Positions 38,201 to 53,200 of a DNA stretch of 64,000 nt are shown here, piece after piece. The stretch is taken from the NCBI GenBank assembly GCA_032622095.1, contig CP136065.1, positions 41,019,503 to 41,083,502 of the forward strand, in the 5' to 3' direction. Below the pieces are notes generated by a model. That model did no database searches, was not told the origin of the DNA, and worked only from the letters and a program-made list of their open reading frames with translations. Position numbers and translations under genes: made by a program. Origin of the DNA: Siphonodentalium dalli. Taxonomy: Eukaryota > Mollusca > Scaphopoda > Gadilida > Siphonodentaliidae. Each line of letters opens with the position of its first letter. Positions within the stretch are counted from its first letter, which is position 1.

Positions 38201-41200
38201 GATCTATTAGATGAGAGCTATCAAATATTTTTTGAATTTAATAGGAAAAAATGGTCGCCGGCGGCCATATTGCATTTACGTTATATGTTATCGCTTCATG
38301 TCGATAGCTAGTATTACTTAGAAATTTCAGCTTTCCAGATCCATAATTATCCCCCTCTTCGGATATAGTGTCACTGAAACTTTATTTTGTCAGACTGCCT
38401 GTAGTCACTGATTATATGTTGAAATAATCTGTAATAAGATGTAGCATTCCGCATTCCTGTCATCATTTGAAATATAAAAATTTACCTGATACATGTAGTC
38501 CAATGAAAATTAACAAGCGTCCATAAATTAAATTTACCTATGATCCTATTATTCCTCACAATCACATGCACCCTTCAAATTTTTGTTTCGTCGTATCTAT
38601 TTTTAATGACCCCTGTGGTAATATTGATATAGATACATTTGTCAAACATTTCTTTGTACAATATACAGGTATATAGTTTGTAACTAAATCTAGAAATATA
38701 TAATACTAGCTGATGTTCTCGACTTCGTTCGGGCTATTTAGGGATTTCTTTGTGATCGCCTCCATCTGGGCAGTACCCGGTATATACAGCGTCTGGACAA
38801 ACTATTGTTCAATTGGTCCAGAAACATGCCTATATCAGCACGGTCGAGGACATGGTCCCACGTGAAATTGGATCCGTCCATATTGCTCCCGGGATCAAAG
38901 TAGTCCTGCACACAAAATTTTAGTCGGATCGGTCAAGGTCCAGAAACATGCCTATGAGCGAGGTCAAGTTGACACTTTAAATACCAAATCCGAGTCGGAT
39001 CGGTCGAGCAGTGTTCGACTCTATAACGCACATACATACATACATACATTCATACACACATGCATACAGACAGATATTCCAAAATGTATAATGGATAGCT
39101 ACAAGAATTCTATGATAAATAGTTTGGTTTAAACATATTTATTACCAATAAGTATATAACAATACAGATTGGCATTGGGATTGGAGGACAAGTGCGATCC
39201 ACTTATACATAACCCCTCTCCCAATTGTCGTTATAACACTGATATATAATAATTTGGGTTGTCAACACAATAGGTATAACATATTTACAAGTGTATACAT
39301 ATATCATTGTATATTATTTGAAGTATAGTTAGTATAGTCTCACCACCCCACCAATTCTAAATAATTTCAATAATGATTATCAAGTAGCTGTTTTAAATGT
39401 GATACATGTACCTCATTGTGCATTGTTAACAATTTACAATTTGCATTCAAATGATGCGAGCGTCTTAATAGAACTTTGTCGGATTTTCCTCTTCCGTTGT
39501 ATCTCGTAAGTAATTTTGCACAGCTTTAAAGATATGTTCATTTTCTAATTGTTTTAAGTTCGGGTCCCCAAATAGTAACTGAATGTATATTAAAGCGCAG
39601 AAGATTATTACGAAGTGTAATTCTTTCTTCAAAGTGTAGGTGGCATTCAAACAAATAGTGGAAAGCATTTTCTACAGAATGTCCACACCTACATGTAGCA
39701 GAAATTGCTATATAATTTTGAAGTTTATCAGCTTGTAGATTACTACATACACACCTCAGTTTTATTTTAAGGATGTTTAATAGCCGTTTACCATATAAAA
39801 ATATGGTGGTTTTAACTTTTAATGGCTTAGTTACTAGTGCTTTCTTGAACCTATCGAGTGGAATGTTTCTTTCTTTTTTTTCATCCAATTTGTTCCAATC
39901 CATGACGCATGTGGGGAAGAAAGTTTTATCTGTTCTTTTGCTACTTGAAATGGGACGATTTAAATTTGATGCATTTCTCAGTTCGTAATCACATATATCC
40001 TTAACCTTTGGCGGAAGAAACTGAGTTATGTAGGCGGGGGCTTTGCCGTTTGCAATATTGTAAAATATACTCATTCGTTTAACATACCGCCTACTTTCCA
40101 GCTTCTCCCATCCGAGTTCAAAGAGCAACCTATTATGAGGGACCGATTTTGTACAACCTGTAAGTATACGCGCAGCTTCGATCTGTATATCGTCTAGTCT
40201 TTTTAATAGATAGTCAGGTGCTCCAAACCATACACAACTAGCATACTCCATTAATGGACGGACGTGAGATAAATATAACATTTCGAGAGTCCGACGGTTT
40301 CTCATTTGGGAAAGTCTTGCATAGGCTTTAGTACATATATTTTCAATATAAATATTCCATGATAATTCTTCTGAGATGTCGATACCCAGGTGTGTGTGAC
40401 TGTGCGTATAATCAAGGGTAGCTCCATTGAAAACTATAACTGGTATTATAATATTTTCTATACTTGTAAACAGCAGTACTTTCGTTTTGGCACTATTGAA
40501 TTTGACTATCCACTTTTCAGCCCATTCATTGATTTTCCGCAAGTCATTATTTATCGACGATTCTAATGTTTGTAGATCAGAGTTTGCATTCATGAGACAT
40601 GTATCGTCGGCAAATAGTCTAGCTCTGGACTCTAAATTGTCCACAATGTCATTTATATATATGAGATTACGGATCCTTGAGGGACTCCTGCTGTTATAAG
40701 TGCGTATTTGGAAAAACTGGAGTTGATTTGTACGCGTTGTTTGCGATTTTCAAGGTAGTTCACAGACTATTTAAGAATATATACTTTAATACCATATTTA
40801 TCGAGCTTATGTATAAGACCACGATGCCACACTTTGTCGAAAGCTTTGGAAATATAAATTGTTCATGGGTGACCTGATGCATGCATCTTAGTTTTCTTGT
40901 AGTATTCGGCTCTCGTCCGTGTATTGTCCCTTAGAGCTCGACTCTTACCTCGTAGTAAGACAAAATTCCGCTCTCGCCGGTGTATTGTCCCGCAGATCCA
41001 CCTCCACTGGAGGGCGCCCCTACGCCGTTATTCGCGGCATTCTGTAATCGGAACGTCCGTCCGTATGCTGGCATTCCTATATTCATCTTACTCTTTGGAC
41101 AACCCAGCTGCACCCAGTACCTTGATGCATAATCCTGCATAACAAAATATTTTAAAGTCAATGATCACTCAACCGAACATGACAAGATGATAAAGCTGTT

Positions 41201-44200
41201 TCTAATTAAATCATGCATGACGGCTCAATTTAAGGGTCAACAGCACATTTTGCCAAAATTTCCTCTTATTTCAAAATGGATTTTATCATAATGTGTCTGG
41301 AATTTATTTTTGAATGACTTTTTTAATTAAAGAAATTTTATTTCATTGTAGAACGACAACCACCCATAAATAATGTTCTATATTAGAGAATGTTCATTCA
41401 TGCATGCTGATCAATAGCACTTTGGGCTGAAAGGAGTTTTATGCGTTAGCTCCATAGACAATTCCCCAGCTGACCAGGTATCTTTAACACTATGGCCTCT
41501 TTTCATTTTATTACGACGCTTCAGTGGATTAGCCTTTGTACCAACATTTGCTTTCAATGCGTGGGCTGAAATAGATGGGGCTGCTTTATTCTCCATTGGA
41601 ATATATGTGGGCGTGATGGCATATCATGGAATTAAAAAATAAAATCAATATTATGATAACATGCAGATTCCTCTGAAAGAGCCAAGACAATAAGCTATTC
41701 GATGATTGGATAGCTGTGTGCAATTATTTATTAATTTAGCAGTTTTCTTTGAACATAAAGGGACAGAAGAGAAAATATTAAAGGTATTAAAAATCCATTG
41801 ATTTTGTTTCATATCAATAATTACTCATATACTATAAACAATGATACGGCAGCCTAAAACCACCACACCACTTGTAGTTACTATCTGGATTAATAAACTT
41901 ATTTTATCTTGAATAATCGACTTAGATATCTTAATTATCAACAAAATGGCTTGATTAATCAAGATACCTAACTGTATTAATCAAGATAGCCAGGTTGATT
42001 TAATCAAGATAGCAAGTTTATTATTAAGATAATAAGTTGATAACTCAAAATTATAAGTTGATTATTCAAGATAATAGGTTGATCAATGAAGATAATAAGT
42101 TGATAAATCAAGATATTAATACACCTTACAATGCGGTTCATGAAAGATGATGATGATGATGTGCAACATTTTTCTCTGGATAGATTCAAAGAAATTCTTT
42201 GTTGAATATCTGTTGCAATTTTTGGCTGGGTGTGTGCAAAACGTGCGCCTGGCTTTAAAGGTTTATATGTCCATATGAAATATATCCATCATGTTCAAGT
42301 CTCAGTGTTATGCATGTAGATTGGTTGTTCTTCATCTTCTGGTATACTCATATACAAATGGATTATTGTGATTCACATAACTACACCACGAATAACAAAG
42401 ATGGTTTAAAGTATATGTATCAGAAAGCATACAAACACATTAAAGGCCCACTTATTTATCGAACCCCCAGATCACAGTATATAAAACATATGCCACTGTG
42501 AACATGTTGTTTTTGTTGATTTATTGACGTCTGTTCTGCGCTAAAGTTTCTGCACAAATATATATAGAGTTATTCCCCTTCCCATTGAAGCTAAACTACA
42601 GTTCGAATTATGTTGCATTCTGGGAGCCATAACGGGGGAAATGATGTTATGATTTCAGCTATTTTCTATTACTCTATGGGCACCTTCTGAGACACAGACG
42701 TTCCAATGGTGATGAATTATAGTATTTTAATAATATTTTATGGCATAAATTGTTATTAAAACAGTATATCAAGGCACTATAACAAATATAATCGGTGACT
42801 CGAAAATAAAGTGGGCCCTTAAACGTTGAAAACACTTACGACATTCAGAACTTTATCCTTTAGAGTGTCGCTACTTTTGGAATATAGCGGAGCATTCAGT
42901 CCTGTTTTAGGTTCCCATTTTCCATGGAAGTCATACGTCATCAGGTTGATCATGTCGACGTAGCTGAGGATAATTTTTTTTATGATAAGTAGCGGAAAAT
43001 ACATTATCACACGAAACATTCAGTTTGAGGGTAATTCCTTCTGATTCCTTCTGATCTTTTGGTGAAAACTGTCGTTGCCTCAGGAACTTGCCTCAGCCCG
43101 AAACTCATTGAATGCATATTCTAAATGGAATGATAAATCATTCGCTCCAATTCCTTAAGAGACGTGTTGTCGAAATAAGTAGGTGTTGATGTCTTAAACA
43201 AGGACCAGTCCACCCCACACCTTCATTAATTATTATTGGAACGCGAGGAAGGCTCAGTGAATCTGCGAACTCCTGTATATGTCTAGATCATGTTACGAAT
43301 CTCTACTCTGTCTAATGCCCGTAGAGTTCATATTCCACCAGTACAAAACATTGGAAGTTTTTGAAGTTTTTACAGGGAACCGTATAAAGTCGAAAAAATT
43401 ACATCTTAGTTAGTATCTGTTCCTTAATAATGTACATCATTGTGGGTGACACTCCAAACTCGAACTTTCACAATTTAAGTGACTTTGTGGGCGATTTTGG
43501 TTTGCGTCGCTTAAGATTATGGGATTTCCCATGGGTGATTGATTCAATGTTTATTGTGATATCGACTCACAAAAGTCACAGAAAAGAATGCAATTTCGAG
43601 ACGGGACCTTCAATTATAGTGAAGTACATTATTAAGGAACTGATAGTAACTAAAGATATATATTCCCCGCGTTATTGTTTCGACTTTACAAGGTTCCCTG
43701 TCAAAACTTCAAGAAGTTCCAATGTTTTGTACTGGTGGAATAATATTATCCATCATAACCTGGGGTGTGGGATGGAAAAATCTCACCCGAGGGGCCAGAT
43801 ATTTAGGCCGGACACGAGGCTTGCCGATTGTCCGGATCAAATATCTTACCCCGAGTGTGAGATTTTTCCATGCCCACATTCCCAGGTCAATGATGGATCA
43901 TTTTTCTCCCAACCCAAGAGCCTCATTCCGATTTTTTGTTTTATACCAATCTTTGGCATATTCCAGTAGCTTCGTAACGGTATATCTGGGGAGAAATCTG
44001 ATGCCATATTCGTGATTATCTGGGATGATTTCGGTATATACCAATACTGTAAAAACAAAGCGCGTTACCCGGGCGCGCAGGGTTAATACGTTAGAGTGAA
44101 CTCGACAATGTATTGTGAAATCGACATGAATACGTCACATCTTTGCACCTGCATAGAATCCGAGAATCGCGCGTATTGATATGAATTATATACAACTGGA

Positions 44201-47200
44201 CTAATCGTGTTTGTCATGGGAATTGGGAAATGTCAATATCGGTACCATTAGAAACGGAAACATGTGTATATATGACAGACAAATGTTAGTTAGACGCGTT
44301 CGACGATTTATTGCAACGGTGACAACTGTTCGAATGTGGAATTATTTCGTTCGTCATTTGGTGCCAGTTTCGCTTTGGGTCCTTCCGTGTTATGGAATAT
44401 GTTCGCAAATTAGTCGTTTATATTGCATGTTATGCAACTCTGTGTCTGCAAGTGAGGTTATGCTGAAGGTTCTTCGTGATTAACATGTTGGAGGCTTATC
44501 TCCATTTGTATTAGCGTCCACGAATTCGTCCGTATTTATTTATATACTTGCAACACGCAAAAAACTCAAGTGCTGTATTCTTACACTTGGCAAGTGTTAC
44601 ACTGATTTCGGCAGTACAGGTGCCATTTTCACACCTGAAGTGTACTCAAAAGAGCCTTACGTCAGGTGTAATGCGTTTTCGGTAGCACCTCGCAAAGTGC
44701 TGAATTTCCAACACTTCTACGGACTCATCGTTTCGGACAAGGACCATTTTGATTGGACGTCACTAGATTCGACGTCACTAGTCTGAGACTCAATCACAGA
44801 TAAAGTTTTTTCCACGCGGTCAACTGGTCGCCATTTTGATCAACTGAAGTGAAAGTGACTGTGACGACCAGCTTCTTTCAACAAAAACAACATTATTTCA
44901 CTTTGGATCACTTTGGTGAGTATTGAATGTTGAATGCAGTGAGTATTGGACTAAGAAGTGTTTTAAGAAAGAGGTAAAGTGTGCTTCAGACATTTCCAAA
45001 TCGAAACCAAGGTAGTCATAAGGTGTTATTTCTACACTTGTAAGTGCATCTCTACATATCCCCAGGTGCAGTAGTATTACACTTCGGGTGCTGCAATGTA
45101 AAACTTGGTAAGTGCTATATGTTTAGCACCTGAATAAGTGTTGTCCGCGCACTTCGGGTGCTGTCCCTATTCGAGCACTTGTTAAGTGTGATATACAACA
45201 CTCTAAAGGATAGGTTTAGCACTTCGGTTTTTTTGTGTGAACGTGAAGCGTAACTGGTTGGTCGCCATTGTTTTCGTTGACATCAAACATGATGACGGAT
45301 TGTTAAATTAGTTCCGGCTCCCAATTATCAGTCAGGTGGGTAGGGTGAGACACCTGGTCACGTGTTGGGTGAGACAGGGAAATCTCACCCACCTATCCCA
45401 CACGGGTTGCATGTGCTAAAATGTGTAGGGGTGGGAGAATATGATATCTCTCTGCGTTAGTCATATTAAAGATTCGTGGCATGATCTAGTACATGTATAT
45501 GTCCTCACATGCTTACCTCATATGGCATCCAAATCTACAGTGTTGATTTCAAAATGGCCGAGGTGTCATCTTTAAATGCCGACTATCATACTTGGGCCAT
45601 ACCATACCCTGGCATATTGTTTGGTACAAATATTCATCTCCCGGGTGGCCGGGTAGGTTTTTTGTTTTTATTTTTCAAATTTCAAAGCGTCCATACGTCA
45701 TATATAATCACAAGAACCTGAAATATATTTGTTTCACCTGCAAATAGATGCCACGTCATATCCGTTATCGATCGTCGGCTTCCCAGCAGGTACCGCTGCA
45801 AACAGTAGTAGTGGCCCCTTACCAGATGTCGCCCCTTCCGCGTTGAATGCAGTTCGGAGTTCCTGCAAAGATGTTCACATGCACAATACAAATAAGTGTA
45901 TATATGCGTTCAAGTTATCATAGGAACTCAAATGTTTTGCTGCCGTGCTACATGTAGGGGTCCCGTGTTGAATGTCGATATAGGGAGCCTATTGATTAAT
46001 GCATTGCCATAATTCATATACTTGTCCGAATTATGGAATTATTCCCTCATAAATCTGTATTCTTTTTATTAAAATATGGGGTTAAAAATAACATCATTTA
46101 CGATCGTTTTTATCTAAATCGCAAGGGAAGACGTTTGCGCAATCACTGCTGTTTCATATTATGAACAAATTCGTTTGAAAACACGCCAGCAATATAAATT
46201 ATAATAGAACTATGACAGTTCGTCGATTCCGTGAGCGATGCTATCCGTGTATTGAAATATCAAAGGCAATAAGACATTGGCCGTCCACCACACGCGTGCT
46301 AAGAATGCTTGTCAAATTGCACCCTACGTGAGTGTTGGTCTGTCTGATTATGCAATACTATTCATTATCGTGCTCAATTTGGTGCACTTGAAATGTTCCC
46401 TCGACAAACTGGCATATTATATTAAAGCGACATATCAGTTATATAATGACTTATCACTGCGTGTGTATTTGTAGTAAACAGTGATGATTGGAGGAATGTG
46501 CGTTTTGCAACTTATCCTCGTGCAAATAGGTTCATACATGTATTGGACCTAAATATTCAAATAGGGTCATATTCATATTGGACTTATTTTATTTTGAAAT
46601 AGGCCCACAGTGGACTTTTTATGGCGCCATTTTATGGCGCGGGCCACAGTGAAAACACGTTATAAAGATCATATATCTGGTAAGTCTAGCTTATGTTTAG
46701 GAGAACATGCCAGGGGGGGGGTGAAAAAATTTCTTCCGGCACGTATGCCGGGGTGGGTGGGTGGTCAAAGCCACCAACAAGCAATTTTTTCCGCAACTAA
46801 AAAAAAAAAATCCTGCTTGTTTTTAGTGTTTTGGCAATGAGTTGGGCTTCAAAACCACTTTGAATCAGTTTGAATGAGAGAAATAATGTAATTCTAACTG
46901 GTAAACTGACTGCAGGCAGTTATCGTGTTGTATTTTGTTGCAAATTTTGAAATCCAAGATGGCCGCTGGCAGCCATGTTTTTTTGGCCGAATTACCTCAA
47001 AATTACTCATTCCTATTTACATGTCCATGTTAACATCCATGATAAATAGTATGCACAGAAATTCATATACAGCTGTTTACAGTGAATTTCCCCGCGCAAA
47101 TCTCTGTTTTAGTGTTAAAAGGGGGGGTGGGTGTCAAAAAATGGTCGGAAAAAACTGCCGAAAACGGAAAAAAATTTGGCGGTGGGGGTGGGTGGGTACA

Positions 47201-50200
47201 AAAAATGATCGAAAGTGAAAAAATGCCATACGTGCCTGAAATTTTTTTCCGACCCCCCCCCCCCCCCCTGAACATGCTGGCATTTTATCAGTATACGTAT
47301 GTTTTCGTTCACATCGTGGCACGCAACAACCATCTGCGACGAATACATGTAGCCTGTAAAATTGGCAGGCAAATGTGCCAGTGTGTGAACGTACGATAAG
47401 CCAATCATTGATCATGCCATGTATGTCTACTCTGGCTAACGCCCGTATAGATAATATTCCATCAGTACAAAACCTTGGAACTTTTTGAAGTTTTGACAGG
47501 GAACCTTATAAATTCGAAAAAATAACGCGGGGAATATATTTCTTAGTTGCCATCTGTTCCTTAATAATGTACTTCACTGTAGGTGAATGTCCCAACTCGA
47601 AATTGCATGTTTTTCTCTGACTTTTGTGAGCCGATATCGTAATAAACACCGAATTAACTACCCAAGCAGGAGAAATTCCATAATTGTACGCGACGCAAAG
47701 CAAATTCGCTCACAAATTCACTTTAAGTCGTGAAATTTCGAGTTGGGACATTCACCTACAGTGAAGTACTTCATTAAAAACAGATAATAACTCAGAAATC
47801 CCATTCCCCGCGTTATTTGTTCGACATTATAAGGTTCCCCGTCAAAACTTCAAAACTTTTCCAGGTTCTGAACTGATGGAATATGATCTCTACGGGCGTG
47901 ACCAGAGTAGAAATTCAAGCCTAGCAGTGTCGGTCGTATATCAATACGTTATTGACGGGACATTGTATCCAACACTTTAACAAGGCCTCATATTGTCATC
48001 ATCTGCTCTATTGGAAACTGCTTGCTGCAGTTTGGTCCATAAGTTCCAGTGGATAAATTATTATTAGCAAGGAGAAGTCCACCTCCACTAAGCAACGTAT
48101 TCAGACATTTGAAGATCCTCATGCATGTGGCCACCTTGCGTGAACACCAACGGCGATATCATGATAGGTTTAACAGTTGACTCTCCTTATACAATTATTG
48201 TTTTGTCGAGCATGAAGTCGCTCGCCATGCATACCATTGGCCATGTGCTGAGGTGACTACATACAATTACAGTTATCTTCTCAGAGTTTCATTAGACAAG
48301 ACACACATTGTTATAAAGTAGTATGTTTAAGTTGTGTATTGCGATTAAATATCGCTTCCATGTTCGAAGCCTAAAATTCGCGTTGACGTGTTCATCGCGT
48401 GTGTCCTTCCAAGAATTTAAAGACCAACAATATCTCTGATCAAAATGCTTTAAGCCACTTGAATGCCAACGTAGTGTTCGGGTCATCACCGTTCTTCCAG
48501 TGCTGCCAATATTCAATTCCATTCGTGAACTGTATCGTACAATAGAGACGAAATTAATTATTGCTCCAATATACGTAACAACTATGGTCTAGAAGTGTCC
48601 ACTAAACTCCATGTTAAACACAGAACCAAGGAGTGTCCACTAAACACCATGTTAAACACAGAATCAAGAAGTGTTATCTAAACACCATGTTAAACACAGA
48701 ATCAAGAAGTGTCCACTAAACACCATGTTAAACACAGAATCAAGAAGTGTCCACTAAACACCAAGTTAAACACATAATCAAGGAGTGTCCACTAAACACC
48801 ATGTTAAACACAGAATCAAGAAGTGTCCACTAAAAACCATGTTAAACACAGAATCAAGAAGTGTCCACTAAACACCAAGTTAAACACATAATCAAGGAGT
48901 GTCCACTAAACACCATGTTAAACACATAATCAAGGAGTGTCAACTAAACACCATGTTAAACACATAATCAAGGAGTGTCCACTAAACACCATGTTAAACA
49001 CAGAATCAAGAAGTGTCCACTAAAAACCATGTTAAACACAGAATCAAGAAGTGTCCACTAAACACCAAGTTAAACACATAATCAAGGAGTGTCCACTAAA
49101 CACCATGTTAAACACATAATCAAGGAGTGTCAACTAAACACCATGTTAAACACAGAATCAAGAAGTGTCCACTAAACACCATGTTAAACACAGAATCAAG
49201 AAGTGTCCACTAAACACCATGTTAAACACATAATCAAGGAGTGTCCACTAAACACCATGTTAAACACATAATCAAGGAGTGTCCACTAAACACCATGTTA
49301 AACACATAATCAAGAAGTGTCCACTAAACACCATGTTAAACACAGAATCAAGAAGTGTCCACTAAACACCAAGTTAAACACATAATCAAGGAGTGTCCAC
49401 TAAACACCATGTTAAACACAGAATCAAGAAGTGTCCACTAAAAACCATGTTAAACACAGAATCAAGAAGTGTCCACTAAACACCAAGTTAAACACATAAT
49501 CAAGGAGTGTCCACTAAACACCATGTTAAACACATAATCAAGGAGTGTCAACTAAACACCATGTTAAACACAGAATCAAGAAGTGTCCACTAAACACCAT
49601 GTTAAACACAGAATCAAGAAGTGTCCACTAAACACCATGTTAAACACAGAATCAATGAGTGTCCACTAAACACCATGTTAAACACAGAATCAAGAAGTGT
49701 CCACTAAACACCATGTTAACACAGAATCAATGAGTGTCCACTAAACACCATGTTAAACACAGAATCAAGAAGTGTCCACTAAACACCATGTTAAACACAG
49801 AATCATTATCGCGATTCTTGTTAAGACTTTTCCTGATGGTTTCAATGGACAAATTGTTATCGTTATCATATGGCGCGAAAATTAAAATGGCCTTTAAACT
49901 GACATGGCTCATTGGAACCTCCAAATCTTTTTCTACGTAATTTGGAGCGACGGATATGATAGGTCGATAAATAAACGAACTATTGATACACCTGCTTCGT
50001 ATGCTCTGAAGAAACACTTACCAAAGTCACAGCCATTTTCCAGCCGTTTTCAACTTTTCGCCAGAAACCAGACAAACGCTCTTTATTGCTACCATATCAG
50101 GAATAGACTACCACGGAACGCTCTTTTCTGTTCCATGTTTTGCAAATGGCTGTTTTAATGTTTATAATATTTTTCATTACTTCAATGCGTCTGTTTGGGG

Positions 50201-53200
50201 TTATATAATGCTCGTAGAAAGGTAATTCAGATATTTATCGACCTATTTCGATACCGGGAAACATTCAAAAGCGAATAATATTAGGTGTATTTTGGAGCGC
50301 AAACCGTCATGTGGTTTTAAATATTTATAAAGGATCTCAATCATAAAAGACTCATACACCAAATACACCTACATGCACTTATATGGTGCGCGAATTCAGA
50401 ATTAGATCGGTTAACCCTTTACCCAACAAACCGGCCAAAACCGGCCAAATAAAGCTTCAACAGCCTAAAATATCTTCGGTCTGTCTCAATAGAACCATAC
50501 AAATATTGATATCATCGGAACCGGCTCCTTGACCACATTGTGATAGTTACAGTTATGACCATAGGCCGTTCTGTTGGGTAAAGGGTTAACCCAGATAAGT
50601 ACAGTTCAAATCTTCAGGATTGCATATACACAATGGAGATATGATCAACAAGGTACGCGAAGAGTAAGGTATATTACAATTTTTGTATCAAGATATAGAT
50701 ATATAAATTTCAAAGTTTCCCAAAGAACATATAGTTGTCAATTACTTCTGAGCGGGGTGGCGTAAGCGCCATCTTCATGCAGATCCTTTGCCAAGAGTAT
50801 TCGGATAGATCATGCCATGAATCTCTACTCTGGCTAACACCCGTAGAGATCATATGCCACCAGTACAAAACCTGATAACGTTTTGAAGGTTTTATAGGGT
50901 ACCTTATAAAGTCGAACAATAAGACGGGAAATATATTTCTTAGTTATTATCTGTTCCTTAATAATATACATGTACTGCACTGTAGGTGAAGGTCACAACG
51001 CGAAATTGCATGCTTTTCTGTGACTTGTGTGAGCCGATATTCCAATAAATATCGAATTAATTATACCCAGGAGAAATCCAAAATTGTAAGCGATGCAAAT
51101 CAATATCGCTCACAAATTCACTTAAATCGTGAAAACGAGTTGTGGCCTTCACCTACAGTGAAGTGTGTTATTAGGGAACAGATAATAACTAAGAAATACA
51201 TCCCCGCGTTATTGTTTCGACTTTATAAGGTTCCCTGTCAAATCTTCAAAAAGTTCCCAGGCTTTGTACTTGTGGAATATCATCTCTACGGGCGTTAGTA
51301 GAGATTCATGACATGATCTAGTATTCGAATAATCCTTAGAAATTTCGCCAAACTGACTGACCTTCAATAATGTTACGAAATTCTGTTTGTCAGCCGGTGG
51401 ACTTCCTCTGGCCGCCGGATATTCCCAATCAAGATCAAGGCCATCGAAATTGTATTTCCGGAGGAAATCAATGGAAGTCGTGATGAATGTATTCCTGTTC
51501 CTAGAGTTACCCACCATCTGTGTGAACGGATACGAACCCATCGTCCAACCGCCGACTGCTAACAGTGTTTTGAGCTGAGTATTCTTCTTTTTGAGCTTGT
51601 TTATCCGGTAGTACCTGTAAAGTAGTTCTATTTGAACGACCACATAACCATATTGCCAATTATACATTATTATTCAGCCTTTTTTCGTAAACCCGCACAT
51701 TAACTGCTTATAACATAACTTTTTAGGTAGATAATCTGCTTAGATTCGTATTATTTTGAATCAATAATGTGCGGAAAATGAGAGCATTTTAGTCATATTA
51801 ACGACTCATTATAAGGCGATTCTAAGCAGATTATGTGCGGACAAAACACAAATAAGCTCACAACTTTTCAGATGTACGCTCTTTAAAATGTGTTTTCATT
51901 GTGGCCCGCGCCATAAAATGAATTAACGGATATGATCCATTATCTGCTTATTTTAGAATCAAATAATCACATATTCCACATTATAGGTCGATTATGTGCG
52001 TATTTGCGCGATGATATGTTGCAGCCAACACATTATTAACATCGGCATATTACTCAAGTCTGGAACAGAGGTTATACTTCATTAATTCATATTCATGTGT
52101 CATTTTATTTATTTGTTGTATCGTGCTTAGCTGCTCGTGTGTTATATATATTATCATACGCCACATATCAAATTAATGTCTTTATTGTTATCGTGTAAAT
52201 AAAATGATATTTTCAAGTCTCAAATTGAGCCTAGGTATCACACGCTTTTGTCAAGTTTTGGAAGATAATAAAGACTCATGTCGTTTTGATCTTGAAACGT
52301 TAATTTCGCTACGATTATTGGAAACTGATGGAGTGGGATCAAGCGTCAGGTCACAAATAAACAGGTAGTAACAATTCTGTTTATCTGATGCATGGACTGC
52401 ACAACAGTGACTCATTATTATAGGTTACTGTTTGACTCTCTATTCCCCTGAAGGCTGATAATAATAATGAGATAGAAAAATGAACATAAAAACAAAATCT
52501 AACTGGGAAAAGAACTTTACGAAAAAACAATAAAGACAGCAAATGTGCATGCCATAGACGGGGAAATGGCTAATATAAGCGTCATACTTTCTGCCAAATC
52601 CCTTCTCTAAAATAATTGTCTTTATATATTATACAATTTTGTTAATTCGTGTGCATGATTTAGAAAAACAAATATGTTTACACCAGATAATAAAGATCGA
52701 TAAATACACGAAATACTTATAAAACGACACAAGGCCATGGATTTAGCTGGCGTTTAGTCATCGATTGTCCTTTGAAAGACTTAGTTATTTTAGAGGCATT
52801 TTAGCCCATTCTCAGAGAAAGAGACACAAGAAAGGCTTTGGTAACGAATTAGTTCAATTGTGAATCATAATGCGGAAACTTGAAGAGTATCTGAATAAAT
52901 AATCGTGCTTATAACAGGTTATCTCTGGTAATTGCGAAATGTGGGCCCAGGGTCCTGCGAGGGTTTCGGACTCCACATAGGGGAATCAAGCCACGACACA
53001 GATTATACTCCACATATCAAGATTCAAGAATACGCTTCATCATCCATAACTTGTAAGCGATTGGTGAACACGATGGGGCAATATCTACCATTATACATAT
53101 GTTTGAGCCAAAGTGGTAATTTTCATTCTATTGAAGTGGAAATATCATAGGTAATGATATGCCGCTGCATTGCCGCATTAAAATTGCCAAGTTCTGCTCA

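Noticed and set aside
41411-41596. 61-codon minus-strand ORF in intron 4
   Set aside because: It has no domain, no fitting splice phase, and exons 4 and 5 already join correctly.
43430-43969. 179-codon plus-strand ORF
   Set aside because: It lies across foldback MITE L and a small palindrome and shows no protein features.
47063-47415. Overlapping Gly- or Pro-rich ORFs on both strands
   Set aside because: They are translations of G and C runs in a foldback element.
48292-48522. 76-codon minus-strand ORF between exons 2 and 3
   Set aside because: Exons 2 and 3 join directly in phase 0 with the expected chitinase sequence, so nothing belongs between them.
48590-49806. CRISPR-like repeat array
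   Set aside because: Units are contiguous with no unique spacers, and the context is an animal intron; it is a minisatellite.
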